A stretch of 20,131 nucleotides of DNA from Candidatus Hydrogenedentota bacterium (GCA_903922535.1 CAIXUF010000118.1:1-20131); one strand, 5' to 3'; positions 1 through 7,979 are shown, counted from the first letter of the stretch. Program-made: numbers and translations. The notes: generated by a model from the letters alone, not told the origin.

Positions 1-162
1 AATCTTGCAGTCCGCGCCGATGGCCACGCCCTTTTGAATCTCGACGAAGGCTCCGATCTTGGTGCGGTTGCCGATGCGGCATCCGTAGGCGTTGATGAAG
101 CACGCCAGGCGCACATTGTCGCCCAGCACCACGTCGGGTGCGATGCGGTTGTAACTGTCCAT
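1..162 (-). CDS. Hexapeptide-repeat acyltransferase (WbpD/WlbB-like), partial
   Basis: Only the first 54 residues are present; the gene continues beyond the left edge of the window. The protein starts MDSYNRIAPDVVLGDNV and continues with the alternating I/V-G-x-x pattern of a left-handed parallel beta helix (RIGNRTKIGAFVEI, then AIGADCKI). The segment FINAYGCRIGNRTKIGAFVEIQ closely resembles the N terminus of WbpD/WlbB-type N-acetyltransferases, which acetylate the 3-amino group of UDP-2-acetamido-3-amino-glucuronate during surface polysaccharide synthesis. The ATG at 160-162 is preceded by an AAGGAG ribosome-binding site seven bases upstream, which fixes the start. A Gfo/Idh/MocA dehydrogenase upstream on the same strand fits the WbpB-WbpD pairing, although 379 bases of hairpin repeats separate the two. 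The acetyltransferase fold is fairly certain; the exact substrate is inference. Confidence 0.8.
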   Translation of the reverse strand, partial: MDSYNRIAPDVVLGDNVRLACFINAYGCRIGNRTKIGAFVEIQKGVAIGADCKI

Positions 163-541
163 GACACTCCTTGCCGCGCGGTGCGCGGATTGAACGAGTT
201 CGTTGCGGGCATCCTCGCAGGGAGGACGCATTCCGACGAAGCAATCTCTTGAATCGATGGCCCGAAAGCCGGGCTCTGGCGGAGAAGAGATTGCTTCGCT
301 TCGCTGTCAAGAAAGTCGATTTCTTCTTCTCGTTCCCAAACGGTATTTGGGAATGTGCTTGTTCGCGAAGTTGCAGTTCGCGCGCCGGGGCACGGCCCCG
401 GCGAAGAAAAGCGGTGGCATGGCCACCGCACTCAAGAATTATGCCAGTCCCGTCTCCATTCGAATTCAGCTTTCTGCTGCGAATCGCCGCCACAGGCGGT
501 CTGAGGCCCGCAATGACGGCGGTTGCCGGGTTCCACCGGGA
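163..541. repeat. Gene-free interval packed with six hairpins (REP-like mosaic)
   Basis: This 379-base interval lies between two co-oriented polysaccharide genes and has no convincing gene. It holds six dyads. (1) 14-base perfect arms at 237-250 and 285-298 enclose a smaller GCCCG/CGGGC hairpin at 260-274. (2) TTCCCAAA/TTTGGGAA at 333-353. (3) CGCGAA/TTCGCG at 364-382. (4) CGCCGGGGC/GCCCCGGCG with loop ACG at 383-403. (5) GCGGTGGC/GCCACCGC with loop ATG at 411-429. (6) CCGCC/GGCGG with loop ACA at 487-499. The GAAGCAATCTC motif resembles repeats whose chance translation reads 'ERSDEAIS' in many bacterial genomes. There is no T-tract, so these are not ordinary terminators. Confidence 0.75.
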
Positions 542-1549
542 TCAGGCCAGTTCGACGGCGCGGCCCTGGCTCTTCAAAGACTGGTCGGTCGCCTCCAGCA
601 GCCGCACCATGCGCGCGCCCGCGGCGCCGTCGTTGAAGGGGCGCTCGCCAGACTCCAGGCAGCGCACGAAATAGTCCAGTTCGGCGTGCAGGGCCTCGGT
701 GCCGGGCACGACCGGGGCGTGCATGGCGCCGTGGCGGGGCGTTGCCAGGACCTGGTACAGCCCCTCCTTTGTGGTCACCTCCATGCCCTTGTCGTAGATC
801 TTTATGCGCTCCTCCATGTTCAGGTCGTCCCAGAGCAGCATCTTCTTCGAACCGCCGATGATCGTGCGCCGCAGTTTCACGGGCGAGAGCCAGTTCAGGT
901 GCAGGTGCGCCATCACGTTGTTGTCGTAGTAGACGATCAGGTAGGCCACGTCCTCCAGCCCGGTCCCGAAATGGCCGGAGCCGTGCGCGGAAATCGCGCG
1001 GGCGGTCGGGCCGAGGAGATGGTCCATGACGGAGAAGTCGTGGGGTGCCAAATCCCAGATCACGTTGATGTCGTGCTGGAACAGGCCGAGGTTGATGCGC
1101 ACCGAATCGTAATAGTAAATGTCGCCCAGCTCGCCGCTGTCGACGAGTTCCTTCATCTTGCGCACCGCGCCGGTGAACAGGAAGGTGTGGTCGACCACGA
1201 GCTGCAGGCCGCGGTCCGCGGCGAGGTCAACGAGTTCCCGGGCCTGCGCGGAGTTCGAGGTCATGGGCTTCTCGACCCACACGTGCTTGTTGTGCAGCAG
1301 CGCCTCGCGGGCGAGCGCGAAATGCGTGAACACGGGCGTTGCCACGACGACGAGATCGATGTCGTCCGCATGCGTCACGCGTTCAGCGTCGGCGACGACG
1401 TCCACGGAGGGATAGGTCTTGCGCACCAGCCTGCGCCGGTTCTCCAGCGTGTCCGCCACGCGCACCAGTTCGCACGCCTCGTGGGCATTGATGTTGCGCG
1501 CGAGGTTTGGTCCCCAGTAGCCGTAGCCGATCAGTCCAACTCTCAGCAT
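542..1549 (-). CDS. Gfo/Idh/MocA family NAD(P)-dependent sugar oxidoreductase
   Basis: The 335-residue product begins MLRVGLIGYGYWGPNLARN, an N-terminal Rossmann fold with the GxGYWGxN dinucleotide-binding motif at residues 8-15. The family's catalytic EKP triplet is at 93-95 (VWVEKPM), and HD at 170-171 (LAPHDFSVMDHLL) matches the substrate-pocket region. Length is normal for the family. The frame is open upstream to 1597, but the ATG at 1547-1549 is chosen because AAAGGGA precedes it and the protein then starts directly at the first beta strand. It lies 26 bases after the Wzz-like gene and upstream of the WbpD-like acyltransferase, so a role like WbpB/WlbA (oxidising a UDP-N-acetylglucuronate at C3) is plausible. 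The family assignment is secure; the substrate is inferred from context. Confidence 0.88.
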   Translation of the reverse strand: MLRVGLIGYGYWGPNLARNINAHEACELVRVADTLENRRRLVRKTYPSVDVVADAERVTHADDIDLVVVATPVFTHFALAREALLHNKHVWVEKPMTSNSAQARELVDLAADRGLQLVVDHTFLFTGAVRKMKELVDSGELGDIYYYDSVRINLGLFQHDINVIWDLAPHDFSVMDHLLGPTARAISAHGSGHFGTGLEDVAYLIVYYDNNVMAHLHLNWLSPVKLRRTIIGGSKKMLLWDDLNMEERIKIYDKGMEVTTKEGLYQVLATPRHGAMHAPVVPGTEALHAELDYFVRCLESGERPFNDGAAGARMVRLLEATDQSLKSQGRAVELA

Positions 1550-1575
1550 GACAGTCCCTTTCGGTGGAATCCGGG

Positions 1576-3324
1576 CTAGTCCAGGCTTACCAGCCACCCG
1601 CGCAGCCTGGGCGCGCCTTCGTCCTTTACGTAGGCAAAAGTGCTGGTAAGCAGGAACGCCAGCACGATGGACATGAGCACGCGCCCCTTGCGGCCCAGCA
1701 GTCCCTTGTCCTCGGTGGCGTAGGTTTCGGTGGTGATGCGGTTGAGGCCGACCGCGTTGTCCCTGCCCTTCTCGCCCTGCACGATCGCGTTGGCCGCCGA
1801 CATGACTGACTCCGCCGAGGCCACGTCGTCAAAGATCTTCTTCGCCAGTTCCGTTTGGGCTTTGAGGCGTATCTGGACCATGGTGTGCTCGGCAAGCTGC
1901 TGCTTGAGTTCGTCCTGCTCGGTTTTCAGTTCGGCGATTTGCCGCTCAATCGCCGCCAGTTCCGTCTCGGAGCCCTTCACGTCGAGCAGTGTGGTGCGCT
2001 CCAGCGCGAAGACGGACATTTCCTCATCGGTGCCGAGCAGGCCGTATATCTTTTCCGCCACGGTCAAATTGTTGGCGAGTTCGCCCTGGGCCATCTTGTG
2101 CTGGCTGTATTGCTCTTTGAGGGCGGCAAGCTGCTCGTTCAGCAGGGTCATCTGCGCCTTGATGGACTCAACCTCAGCCTTTCTCTGGCTGATGCCGTTG
2201 AGCATCTGGTTCTCGCTTTTTTTGAGTTCCAGGAAAACCGGGTTCATCTCCTGCGTCACCATCACCTTTTCCCTGAGGTCGGAAAGGGATTTTGTGTTCG
2301 CGCTGCCGGCAATCCAGTAGGCGGTTTCGCTGGGCGCGTGGCCCAGCTCGACGGTCGGCTTTTCCGTTTCGAGGGACTTGCGGATGGTGATCAGGTTTTC
2401 TTCGTGTCCCTTGAGTTGCCGTTCTATCTCCCCCTGCTCCTCGGCGAGGCGGACCTGCAGCGCAAGCTGCTTGTCCATTTCGGAGTTGAGCAGTTCCAGG
2501 TTCGCCTGGGACATTTCGGCCTTAATCTTCCCGCGCAGCACGCCGGACTCGTCCGAGTACTTTTCCTGTGTGCCTTTGAGCAGCTTTGCGACCTCGCCGC
2601 GCACCAGCTCCAGTTTGGTCTTGTGCGCCTCATACTGGCGCTCGGTGGCGTTGCGTTTTTCCTTGAGCAGGTTCATCTGTTCCACCCGCGCATCAAGGTC
2701 CGCCTTGACCACCTCCAGATTCCAGGTTCCGGTTTCCTTGCGCATCTCCTCCCACGCCGTATCGAGTTCGGTCTGATACTCGGTCTTCTCGCGGGCCAGC
2801 ATGAACGCGGGGGCACCCACGCGAACCGTCGCCGCTCGCTGCGCCTGGGCGGTTGCCACCTCGGCCCACACGTCCACAATCTTTTTGGCGAGGTCCGCCG
2901 TGTCCGCCAGGGCGGTAAGGTGGATGAGCGGCGAATAGTTCACGGGCCGGCTGGTCTCGTCCACGATGTCGGCCTGCGCGTTTACGTTTGTCCGGAAATC
3001 CTGAAGTTCCGGCGGGTTGGCGTTGCCGAAGGCGCCTTCTTTCTTCAGGCGGTCGAGCACCTTGCCCAGCACGGAGGAGCTTTCCAGAAGGGTTTCATAG
3101 GCCTTGGGGCTGAGGGGCGGGGGCATCATCTTCGTCGTTCCGCCGCGCTCGTCCCCTTCTCCGCGTTCAACGCCGGTGACCAGCAGTATGGTGTCCGCCG
3201 AATATGGGACCGGGAAAAGCAGTTCCTTGACCACCGCCAGTGCCCCGGCCATCACCGTGACGATGATGATCAACCAGAGATTCCTGATCAGCGCGTGCGC
3301 CGCGCTCCTGTACAAATCATTCAT
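1576..3324 (-). CDS. Wzz/GumC-type polysaccharide chain-length determinant (co-polymerase)
   Basis: The 582-residue product has a transmembrane helix near residues 16-37 (LWLIIIVTVMAGALAVV), a beta-rich periplasmic part, a long Glu/Lys/Gln-rich predicted coiled coil from about 200 to 510, and a second transmembrane helix near 545-565 (VLMSIVLAFLLTSTFAYV). This two-helix architecture with a coiled-coil hairpin is that of polysaccharide co-polymerases, which set chain length at the inner membrane. No C-terminal tyrosine-kinase domain follows the second helix. The ATG at 3322-3324 is chosen over the longer open frame (to 3468) because AGGAG lies six bases before it and the extension looks non-coding. 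It is the first gene of the minus-strand polysaccharide cluster. It is longer than enterobacterial Wzz and closer to GumC-like members. Confidence 0.85.
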   Translation of the reverse strand: MNDLYRSAAHALIRNLWLIIIVTVMAGALAVVKELLFPVPYSADTILLVTGVERGEGDERGGTTKMMPPPLSPKAYETLLESSSVLGKVLDRLKKEGAFGNANPPELQDFRTNVNAQADIVDETSRPVNYSPLIHLTALADTADLAKKIVDVWAEVATAQAQRAATVRVGAPAFMLAREKTEYQTELDTAWEEMRKETGTWNLEVVKADLDARVEQMNLLKEKRNATERQYEAHKTKLELVRGEVAKLLKGTQEKYSDESGVLRGKIKAEMSQANLELLNSEMDKQLALQVRLAEEQGEIERQLKGHEENLITIRKSLETEKPTVELGHAPSETAYWIAGSANTKSLSDLREKVMVTQEMNPVFLELKKSENQMLNGISQRKAEVESIKAQMTLLNEQLAALKEQYSQHKMAQGELANNLTVAEKIYGLLGTDEEMSVFALERTTLLDVKGSETELAAIERQIAELKTEQDELKQQLAEHTMVQIRLKAQTELAKKIFDDVASAESVMSAANAIVQGEKGRDNAVGLNRITTETYATEDKGLLGRKGRVLMSIVLAFLLTSTFAYVKDEGAPRLRGWLVSLD

Positions 3325-3398
3325 GGCCGCTCCTGTAATCGGGTTTGCGGATGCGCGCACCCTCTGCCACCCCCCGACAAGCCTCCGCCAGCTTCCGA

Positions 3399-3428
3399 AC
3401 ATTAGCGCACCACGGGTATTCGGGTCAA
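3399..3428 (-). promoter_or_regulatory. Possible promoter of the polysaccharide cluster
   Basis: On the minus strand TTGACC (3423-3428) is followed after 18 bases by TAATGT (3399-3404), about 75 bases upstream of the Wzz-like start. The -35 is good and the -10 is weak. It is the best sigma70-like match I found in the 273-base divergent gap. The remaining gap sequence shows only a weaker plus-strand candidate, TTGCGC (3538-3543) and TAGGAT (3562-3567), for the ABC genes. Confidence 0.3.
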
Positions 3429-3597
3429 ACCATGGCTCCATGAAACGGGTGCAGGGACGTGTTTCCAAACAGGGTCACTGCGGGCAGAATCGGGGTCTCG
3501 GGCGGGGACAGGATACCCGTTGCCACGCTCCAGCGCCTTGCGCGGACCGGCCTGAGACGGTTAGGATGCGGAGGGCAAAGGGTGGAAAACGAGGCCA

Positions 3598-4572
3598 ATG
3601 GCGCTGCTGGACGTAAGTAATCTGCGGACCTGGTTTCACACGCGCGAGGGTGTTGTGCGTGCGGTGGACGGGGTGTCGTTTAGCTTGGAGGCCGGGGAGA
3701 TGCTTGGGGTCGTCGGGGAATCGGGCAGCGGAAAATCGGTGACCTTTTATTCCCTGCTTGGGCTGGTTCCGACGCCGCCGGGGCGGATTGAGAGCGGGCA
3801 GGCCCTATTTGAGGGGCGCGACCTGCTGCAAATGCCCGCCGGCGACCTGCGGAAGCTGCGCGGGCGGCGCATTGCGATGGTCTTTCAGGACCCCATGACC
3901 GCGCTGAACCCCTACATGACGGTGGCCGCCCAGGTGGCCGAGCCGCTGACGGTGCATGAGGGCCTTTCGGGAAAGACAGCCCGGGCACGGGTGCTGGACG
4001 CGCTGCGTGCCGTGGGCATCCAGGACGCGGAACGGCGGATGGACCTTTATCCGCACGCCTTTTCCGGCGGCATGCGCCAGCGGGTGATGATTGCCATGGC
4101 GCTGACGACGAACCCGGCGCTGCTCATCGCGGACGAGCCCACCACGGCCCTGGATGTGACGGTGCAGGCCCAGATTCTTGACCTTATTGCCGGGCTCCAG
4201 CGTGATCGGGGGATGGCGGTGGTGCTTGTCACCCATGACTTGGGGGTTGTGGCCCGCGCCTGTGACCGGGTGGCGGTGATGTATGCGGGGCGGATCGTAG
4301 AGTCGGCGCGGACCGAGGCGCTGTTTGACCGGTCGCGCCATCCCTACACGGAAGCGCTGATGCATTCGCTGCCATCGACCGCGCCCGCGGGCGCGGTGCT
4401 TCGGGCGATTCCCGGCATGCCGCCCGACCTGCTGGGGGAGCGGCAGGGCTGTTCCTTTGCGCCGCGCTGTCCTTACGCCGTGGAGCGCTGCCGCAGCACG
4501 GAGTGCGCGCTCGTCGAGACTGAAGCGGGGCACGCCACGGCGTGCATCCGCGCGCAGGCGGGGGAGTGGTGA
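3598..4572 (+). CDS. Di/oligopeptide ABC transporter ATP-binding protein, DppD/OppD type
   Basis: The 324-residue cytoplasmic ATPase contains every ABC motif: Walker A GESGSGKS at 40-47, Q-loop FQDP at 96-99, signature FSGGMRQR at 155-162, Walker B LLIADEP at 175-181 and H-loop His213 (THDLG). The C-terminal part, with CSFAPRCPY, is the oligopeptide/dipeptide transporter domain typical of DppD/OppD and of the nickel and glutathione import relatives. Two different ATPase subunits normally pair in such importers, and the next gene is the partner. The ATG at 3598 has GAGG only three bases upstream, so initiation may be modest. No permease or binding-protein gene is visible, so this pair is either an orphan or the end of a split cluster. 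Transport substrate is unknown. Confidence 0.93.
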   Translation: MALLDVSNLRTWFHTREGVVRAVDGVSFSLEAGEMLGVVGESGSGKSVTFYSLLGLVPTPPGRIESGQALFEGRDLLQMPAGDLRKLRGRRIAMVFQDPMTALNPYMTVAAQVAEPLTVHEGLSGKTARARVLDALRAVGIQDAERRMDLYPHAFSGGMRQRVMIAMALTTNPALLIADEPTTALDVTVQAQILDLIAGLQRDRGMAVVLVTHDLGVVARACDRVAVMYAGRIVESARTEALFDRSRHPYTEALMHSLPSTAPAGAVLRAIPGMPPDLLGERQGCSFAPRCPYAVERCRSTECALVETEAGHATACIRAQAGEW

Positions 4573-5549
4573 TGGAAGGTCCGCTGCTCGAAACGAGGGA
4601 CTTGTGCGTTTGGTTTCCCGTGCGCCGGGGCCGGGGCTTGAGCGCGAAAAAAGGCATGGTCCAGGCTGTGGACGGCGTGAGCCTCCATGTGGACGCGCGC
4701 GAAACGCTGGGGCTGGTGGGGGAATCGGGCTGCGGCAAGTCAACGCTCGCGCGGGCGGTGGTGCTTTTGGAGAAACCGGTGTCGGGGGAGGTGCTCTTTG
4801 AAGGACGGCCCCTGCGCGGCCTGGGCGCGCGCGAACTGCGCCGGGTGCGGCCGCGCGTGCAGATGATCTTTCAGGACCCTTACGCGTCGTTGAACCCGAG
4901 GAGGACCGTGGCGGACGCGCTGGCCGAGCCGATGATTGTCCATGGCACGGTTGCGCGCGCGGAGGTGCCCGCGGCGGTCGCCCGGCTCATGGAGCGGGTG
5001 GGTCTTGCCCGGCGCACCATGCGCAAGTATCCCCACGAGTTTTCCGGCGGGCAGCGCCAGCGCATCGCCATTGCCCGTGCCCTGGCAACCGATCCGCGCC
5101 TCGTGGTTGCCGACGAGCCGGTGTCGGCGCTCGATGTCTCCGTGCAGGCGCAGATTATCAATCTGCTGCGGGAACTCCAGGCCGAAATGGGCCTGGCCAT
5201 GCTGTTCATCTCGCACGACTTGTCCGTCGTGCGCCATCTGTCCCGCCGGATTGCCGTCATGTATCTGGGGCGCATCGTGGAGGAGGGGCCTGCGGAGGCG
5301 GTGTTCGCGCAGCCGCGCCATCCCTACACGCGCGCCCTGCTCAGCGCCGCCATGACGCCCGACCCGCGACGGGAACGGACCCGGCCGCGGATCCCGCTGC
5401 CGGGTGAGCCGCCCTCGCCGATCGACCCGCCTTCCGGCTGCCGCTTTCATCCGCGCTGCCCCATGGCCGGTCCCGAGTGCGCCCTGCGCGATCCCGAAGC
5501 CGAGCCCTGCGGTGAAAACCATCGGGCCTGGTGCATGCGGCTGAAATAG
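4572..5549 (+). CDS. Di/oligopeptide ABC transporter ATP-binding protein, DppF/OppF type
   Basis: The 325-residue partner ATPase has Walker A GESGCGKST (50-58), Q-loop FQDPYASLNP (100-109), signature FSGGQRQR (157-164), Walker B LVVADEP (177-183), H-loop His215 (SHDLS) and the C-terminal oligopeptide-transporter domain with CRFHPRCPM. YASLNPR and PVSALDVSVQAQI are hallmarks of DppF/OppF. The ATG at 4572 shares its A with the TGA of the upstream gene, and GGGGAG at 4561-4566 gives a good ribosome-binding site, so this start is preferred over the GTG at 4542. Overlapping codons imply translational coupling and about 1:1 synthesis, as expected for a heterodimer. It is followed by about 150 bases of pyrimidine-rich spacer and then the blaI-like promoter. 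Confidence 0.94.
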   Translation: MEGPLLETRDLCVWFPVRRGRGLSAKKGMVQAVDGVSLHVDARETLGLVGESGCGKSTLARAVVLLEKPVSGEVLFEGRPLRGLGARELRRVRPRVQMIFQDPYASLNPRRTVADALAEPMIVHGTVARAEVPAAVARLMERVGLARRTMRKYPHEFSGGQRQRIAIARALATDPRLVVADEPVSALDVSVQAQIINLLRELQAEMGLAMLFISHDLSVVRHLSRRIAVMYLGRIVEEGPAEAVFAQPRHPYTRALLSAAMTPDPRRERTRPRIPLPGEPPSPIDPPSGCRFHPRCPMAGPECALRDPEAEPCGENHRAWCMRLK

Positions 5550-5631
5550 GTTGATTGCCTGTATTCCCCATTACTCCCCTACTTCCCATTCTTCGCATGC
5601 GTCCCATTGTCTGTCTCCTGAATCAACCCCC

Positions 5632-5660
5632 TTGACAAGAGATTACGGTTGTGCGATAAT
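5632..5660 (+). promoter_or_regulatory. Strong sigma70-type promoter of the blaI/M56 operon
   Basis: A perfect -35 TTGACA (5632-5637), a 17-base spacer and a near-perfect -10 GATAAT (5655-5660) lie 39 bases before the repressor start codon. This is the best promoter match in the window. Its -10 is embedded in an inverted repeat annotated separately. Confidence 0.8.
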
Positions 5661-5668
5661 GTCGCACA
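5650..5668. promoter_or_regulatory. Putative repressor operator over the -10
   Basis: TGTGCGA (5650-5656) and TCGCACA (5662-5668) form a perfect 7-base inverted repeat with a 5-base centre that covers the -10 hexamer. A dimeric winged-helix repressor such as the BlaI-type protein encoded immediately downstream would block RNA polymerase here. The sequence differs from the staphylococcal bla/mec operator (TACA...TGTA type). That this repressor is the binder is an inference from position. Confidence 0.7.
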
Positions 5669-5698
5669 GACGTAAGACGCGTGAAAGGACTGGAACCC

Positions 5699-6097
5699 AT
5701 GGCGAACACACCAAGCATCTCGGCAGCCGAATGGACAATCATGCAGGTCTTGTGGCGGGAAGCGCCGCTTTCGGCGATTGAGGTGGTCGAGGCACTGGAA
5801 GGCCTGTCGGACTGGCACCCCAAGACTGTGCGCACCCTTTTGGGCCGGTTGGTGGTGAAAGGCGCGCTGTTCCGGGAAAAACGTGGCGGCGCGCTGCGCT
5901 TTTCTCCGCTGGTCACGGAGGAGGAATGCGTGCGCGATGAGAGCCGGACTTTTCTGGAGCGCTGTTTTTCGGGCCTGGCCCAGCCGATGCTGGCGCACTT
6001 TATCGAACATGAGGAACTGAGTCCGCAGGATATTGCGGCCCTTAGGGCGATACTGGACCGCAAGACAGCCCGGGAGCATGAAGATGATGGACGCTAG
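5699..6097 (+). CDS. BlaI/MecI-family transcriptional repressor
   Basis: The 132-residue protein starts MANTPSISAAEWTIMQVLW, which matches the ISxAEWxVMxVLW signature of the BlaI/MecI winged-helix family. The recognition region is WHPKTVRTLLGRLVVKGAL (about residues 40-58), followed by the wing (KRGGALRFSPLV) and a helical C-terminal dimerisation part. Length is typical. The ATG at 5699 is chosen because AAAGGA sits eight bases upstream and the family starts here. Known members repress their own operon and are inactivated when a partner M56 sensor protease is activated; the next gene, overlapping this one, is such a protease. No beta-lactamase or penicillin-binding protein gene is in view, so the inducing signal and regulon are unknown. 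Confidence 0.92.
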   Translation: MANTPSISAAEWTIMQVLWREAPLSAIEVVEALEGLSDWHPKTVRTLLGRLVVKGALFREKRGGALRFSPLVTEEECVRDESRTFLERCFSGLAQPMLAHFIEHEELSPQDIAALRAILDRKTAREHEDDGR

Positions 6098-7844
6098 CCA
6101 GGTTTCCCACGACATCTTTCTGCGCGTTGTGATCGTTTCGGGACAGGGGGCCCTTTTGGTGCTGCTGATAGTGGGGCTGCAACGGCTGCTGCGCGATTAT
6201 CTCAGCCCGGCGTGGCGTTACACGCTTTGGGGCCTGCTCCCCATCCGACTACTGCTGCTTTGGTCCGTTCCCACCGCATGGAGTCTGTTCACGGCGCTGC
6301 ACAGGATTTGGCTGGGCGCATGCGACACGGTTTTCGCGCCTGCCGTGCAGGCATCCGCACCCGGCGAATCCTTCGCGCCCGCACTATCCTCCGGCGGACC
6401 CGCATTCTCCGGCATGCAGTGGGCCGTCGGCATCTGGCTTTGCGGGGCGGCCGTTACGCTGGCGCTGGCGCTGATGCAGGCATACCGGCTGGGCCGGCAG
6501 GCCAGGCAGCGCACACAGGTGACAGACTCCGAAACGCTTGCCGTGCTGGATGAATGCCGCCGACTCATGGGAATTCGCAGACGCATTCCCATCCTGTGCG
6601 GACCCGACTCCGGCAGTCCTGGACTGCTGGGGTTTATCCAACCCCGGTTACTCGTGCCTCTGCGGCTGCTTGCCCCCGAGGCAAGAGAACATCTCCGCTG
6701 CGTGCTGCTGCATGAACTCGCGCACATTCGCCGCCGGGACGTTCTTACCGGCTGGCTTGCCTACCTGCTGCTGTGCCTGCACTGGTTCAATCCGGTGCTG
6801 TGGTGGGCGAAACGGCGCTGCGCCCATGATCGTGAGCTGGCCTGCGACGCCCGTGTGTTGTCCCTGTTGACCCCTGCAGAACGGCGTGCCTACGGCCATG
6901 CCCTGCTTGACCAGTTCCGCGCGAGGTCCCTGTCCTTGAGCAGCCCCGGACTGGTCGGTGTGCTGGAAGGGACTTCAAGCATTGAAAGGAGAATTGAGAT
7001 GATTGCCTCGTTTGGCCAATCCGCCCGAAAGGGCAGCATTCCCGCACTGGCCGCCATCCTGCTGTTGGCGGTGACGGCATTGACGGGCGCGGAAGAAACG
7101 GTGATGGCGAATCCGTCCACCGAAAGGGCCGTGCCCGTGGCGGTCGTTCCTGAAACGGTTATGCTGCTTGCGCGGGAGATGCCCATGGCGCAGCATCTCC
7201 CGCTTCCAGCCGAGACAGCCGAGTCAAGTGAAGCTCAACCGCAGACAATCCCGCCCGCAGAAGAACCTGCCGCACCGGCCGTCGCGATTGCAGAGCCAAA
7301 ACCGGAGGCTTCGCCCGCCCCCGCCGCGAATGCACCGGTAAAGGCCGACAAGAACCGTCCAAAGGCCGCCAAGAATACGGCGGAGCCTATCGCCGCGTCA
7401 ACGCCGCGCCCGGCAGACACGGCAGCACGCAGCACCGGAATCGAGGTGGGGCCCGACAGCACAAGTGTGCCGGGTTCGGACAAAGTCGAAGAGAAAGCGG
7501 CTTCGGCAGCGCCCGCAGAAATGCCCACCGGGAAGAATCCGGCAACGCTGCACAGCGCCATCAACAAGGCCGCCAAAGAGTATGCCGATTCGGTGGAGGT
7601 GAAGAGCACGCGGCCCGGTGAGGATCTGCCCTTCACGCTGACCGTCGGCGGCTCGATGCAAGTGCGCGGAGAATACCGGAGCGGCATGCCAAAGTACAGC
7701 GGGCTGCGGCACGACGACGGGTTTGGGACCAGCATGCGCACACGGGTCAGTCTCTGCGCCGACTTCGGCCAGGTGCAATGCGTCGTGGAGGCTTCGAAGT
7801 CGCAGGGTAGAGCCGGCTTCTTTGGCCCGAGGGATGCGGAGTGA
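6084..7844 (+). CDS. M56 (BlaR1/MecR1-like) membrane metalloprotease with a truncated porin-like tail
   Basis: The 586-residue protein has N-terminal transmembrane helices (about 12-32, 48-66, 112-132) and an M56 gluzincin domain with HELAH at 210-214 and a downstream RELACDARVL segment (about 250-259) supplying the third zinc ligand. A fourth helix follows at about 320-336. In BlaR1-type systems this domain leads to cleavage of the BlaI repressor. Instead of a penicillin-binding sensor domain, a long Ala/Pro/Glu-rich linker (about 340-510) leads to residues 515-586. There FTLTVGGSMQVRGEYRSG and RTRVSLCADFGQVQCVVEASKSQG resemble the first strands of an alginate-export/porin beta barrel, then the protein stops. 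ATG choices are 6078, 6084 and 6087; GGGAG at 6072-6076 favours 6084. It overlaps blaI by 14 bases. Confidence 0.85.
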   Translation: MMDASQVSHDIFLRVVIVSGQGALLVLLIVGLQRLLRDYLSPAWRYTLWGLLPIRLLLLWSVPTAWSLFTALHRIWLGACDTVFAPAVQASAPGESFAPALSSGGPAFSGMQWAVGIWLCGAAVTLALALMQAYRLGRQARQRTQVTDSETLAVLDECRRLMGIRRRIPILCGPDSGSPGLLGFIQPRLLVPLRLLAPEAREHLRCVLLHELAHIRRRDVLTGWLAYLLLCLHWFNPVLWWAKRRCAHDRELACDARVLSLLTPAERRAYGHALLDQFRARSLSLSSPGLVGVLEGTSSIERRIEMIASFGQSARKGSIPALAAILLLAVTALTGAEETVMANPSTERAVPVAVVPETVMLLAREMPMAQHLPLPAETAESSEAQPQTIPPAEEPAAPAVAIAEPKPEASPAPAANAPVKADKNRPKAAKNTAEPIAASTPRPADTAARSTGIEVGPDSTSVPGSDKVEEKAASAAPAEMPTGKNPATLHSAINKAAKEYADSVEVKSTRPGEDLPFTLTVGGSMQVRGEYRSGMPKYSGLRHDDGFGTSMRTRVSLCADFGQVQCVVEASKSQGRAGFFGPRDAE

Positions 7845-7979
7845 GTCGTTCGGATTCCGCTACGCTCCGGTTGCGCTAAACGGATAATGGAGGGGGGCCT
7901 TCCCGGAGTTGTTATCCATGACGTCTGAGAAGAAGGCAAGAAAGTGGTGAGTGTCCCGACTCTACCGCCTTCACGGGAA

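Noticed and set aside
203..1579. 458-codon open frame on the plus strand
   Set aside because: It is antisense to the Gfo/Idh/MocA gene, and its first part runs through the hairpin repeats.
1855..3405. 516-codon open frame on the plus strand
   Set aside because: It is antisense to the Wzz-like gene, mirroring its coiled coil as Leu/Phe-rich sequence, with no credible start.
5549..5628. GGTTGATT/AATCAACC inverted repeat spanning the dppF-blaI gap as a terminator
   Set aside because: The arms are only 8 bases and 64 bases apart with no T-tract, so it is probably coincidental.
7911..7919. TTATCCATG as a DnaA box hinting at oriC
   Set aside because: An imperfect match, single, not in an AT-rich cluster and far from the parS sites.
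7870..7920. GGATAA/TTATCC dyad after the M56 gene as a terminator
   Set aside because: The stem is 6 bases with a loop of more than 20 bases and no T-run, too weak to call.
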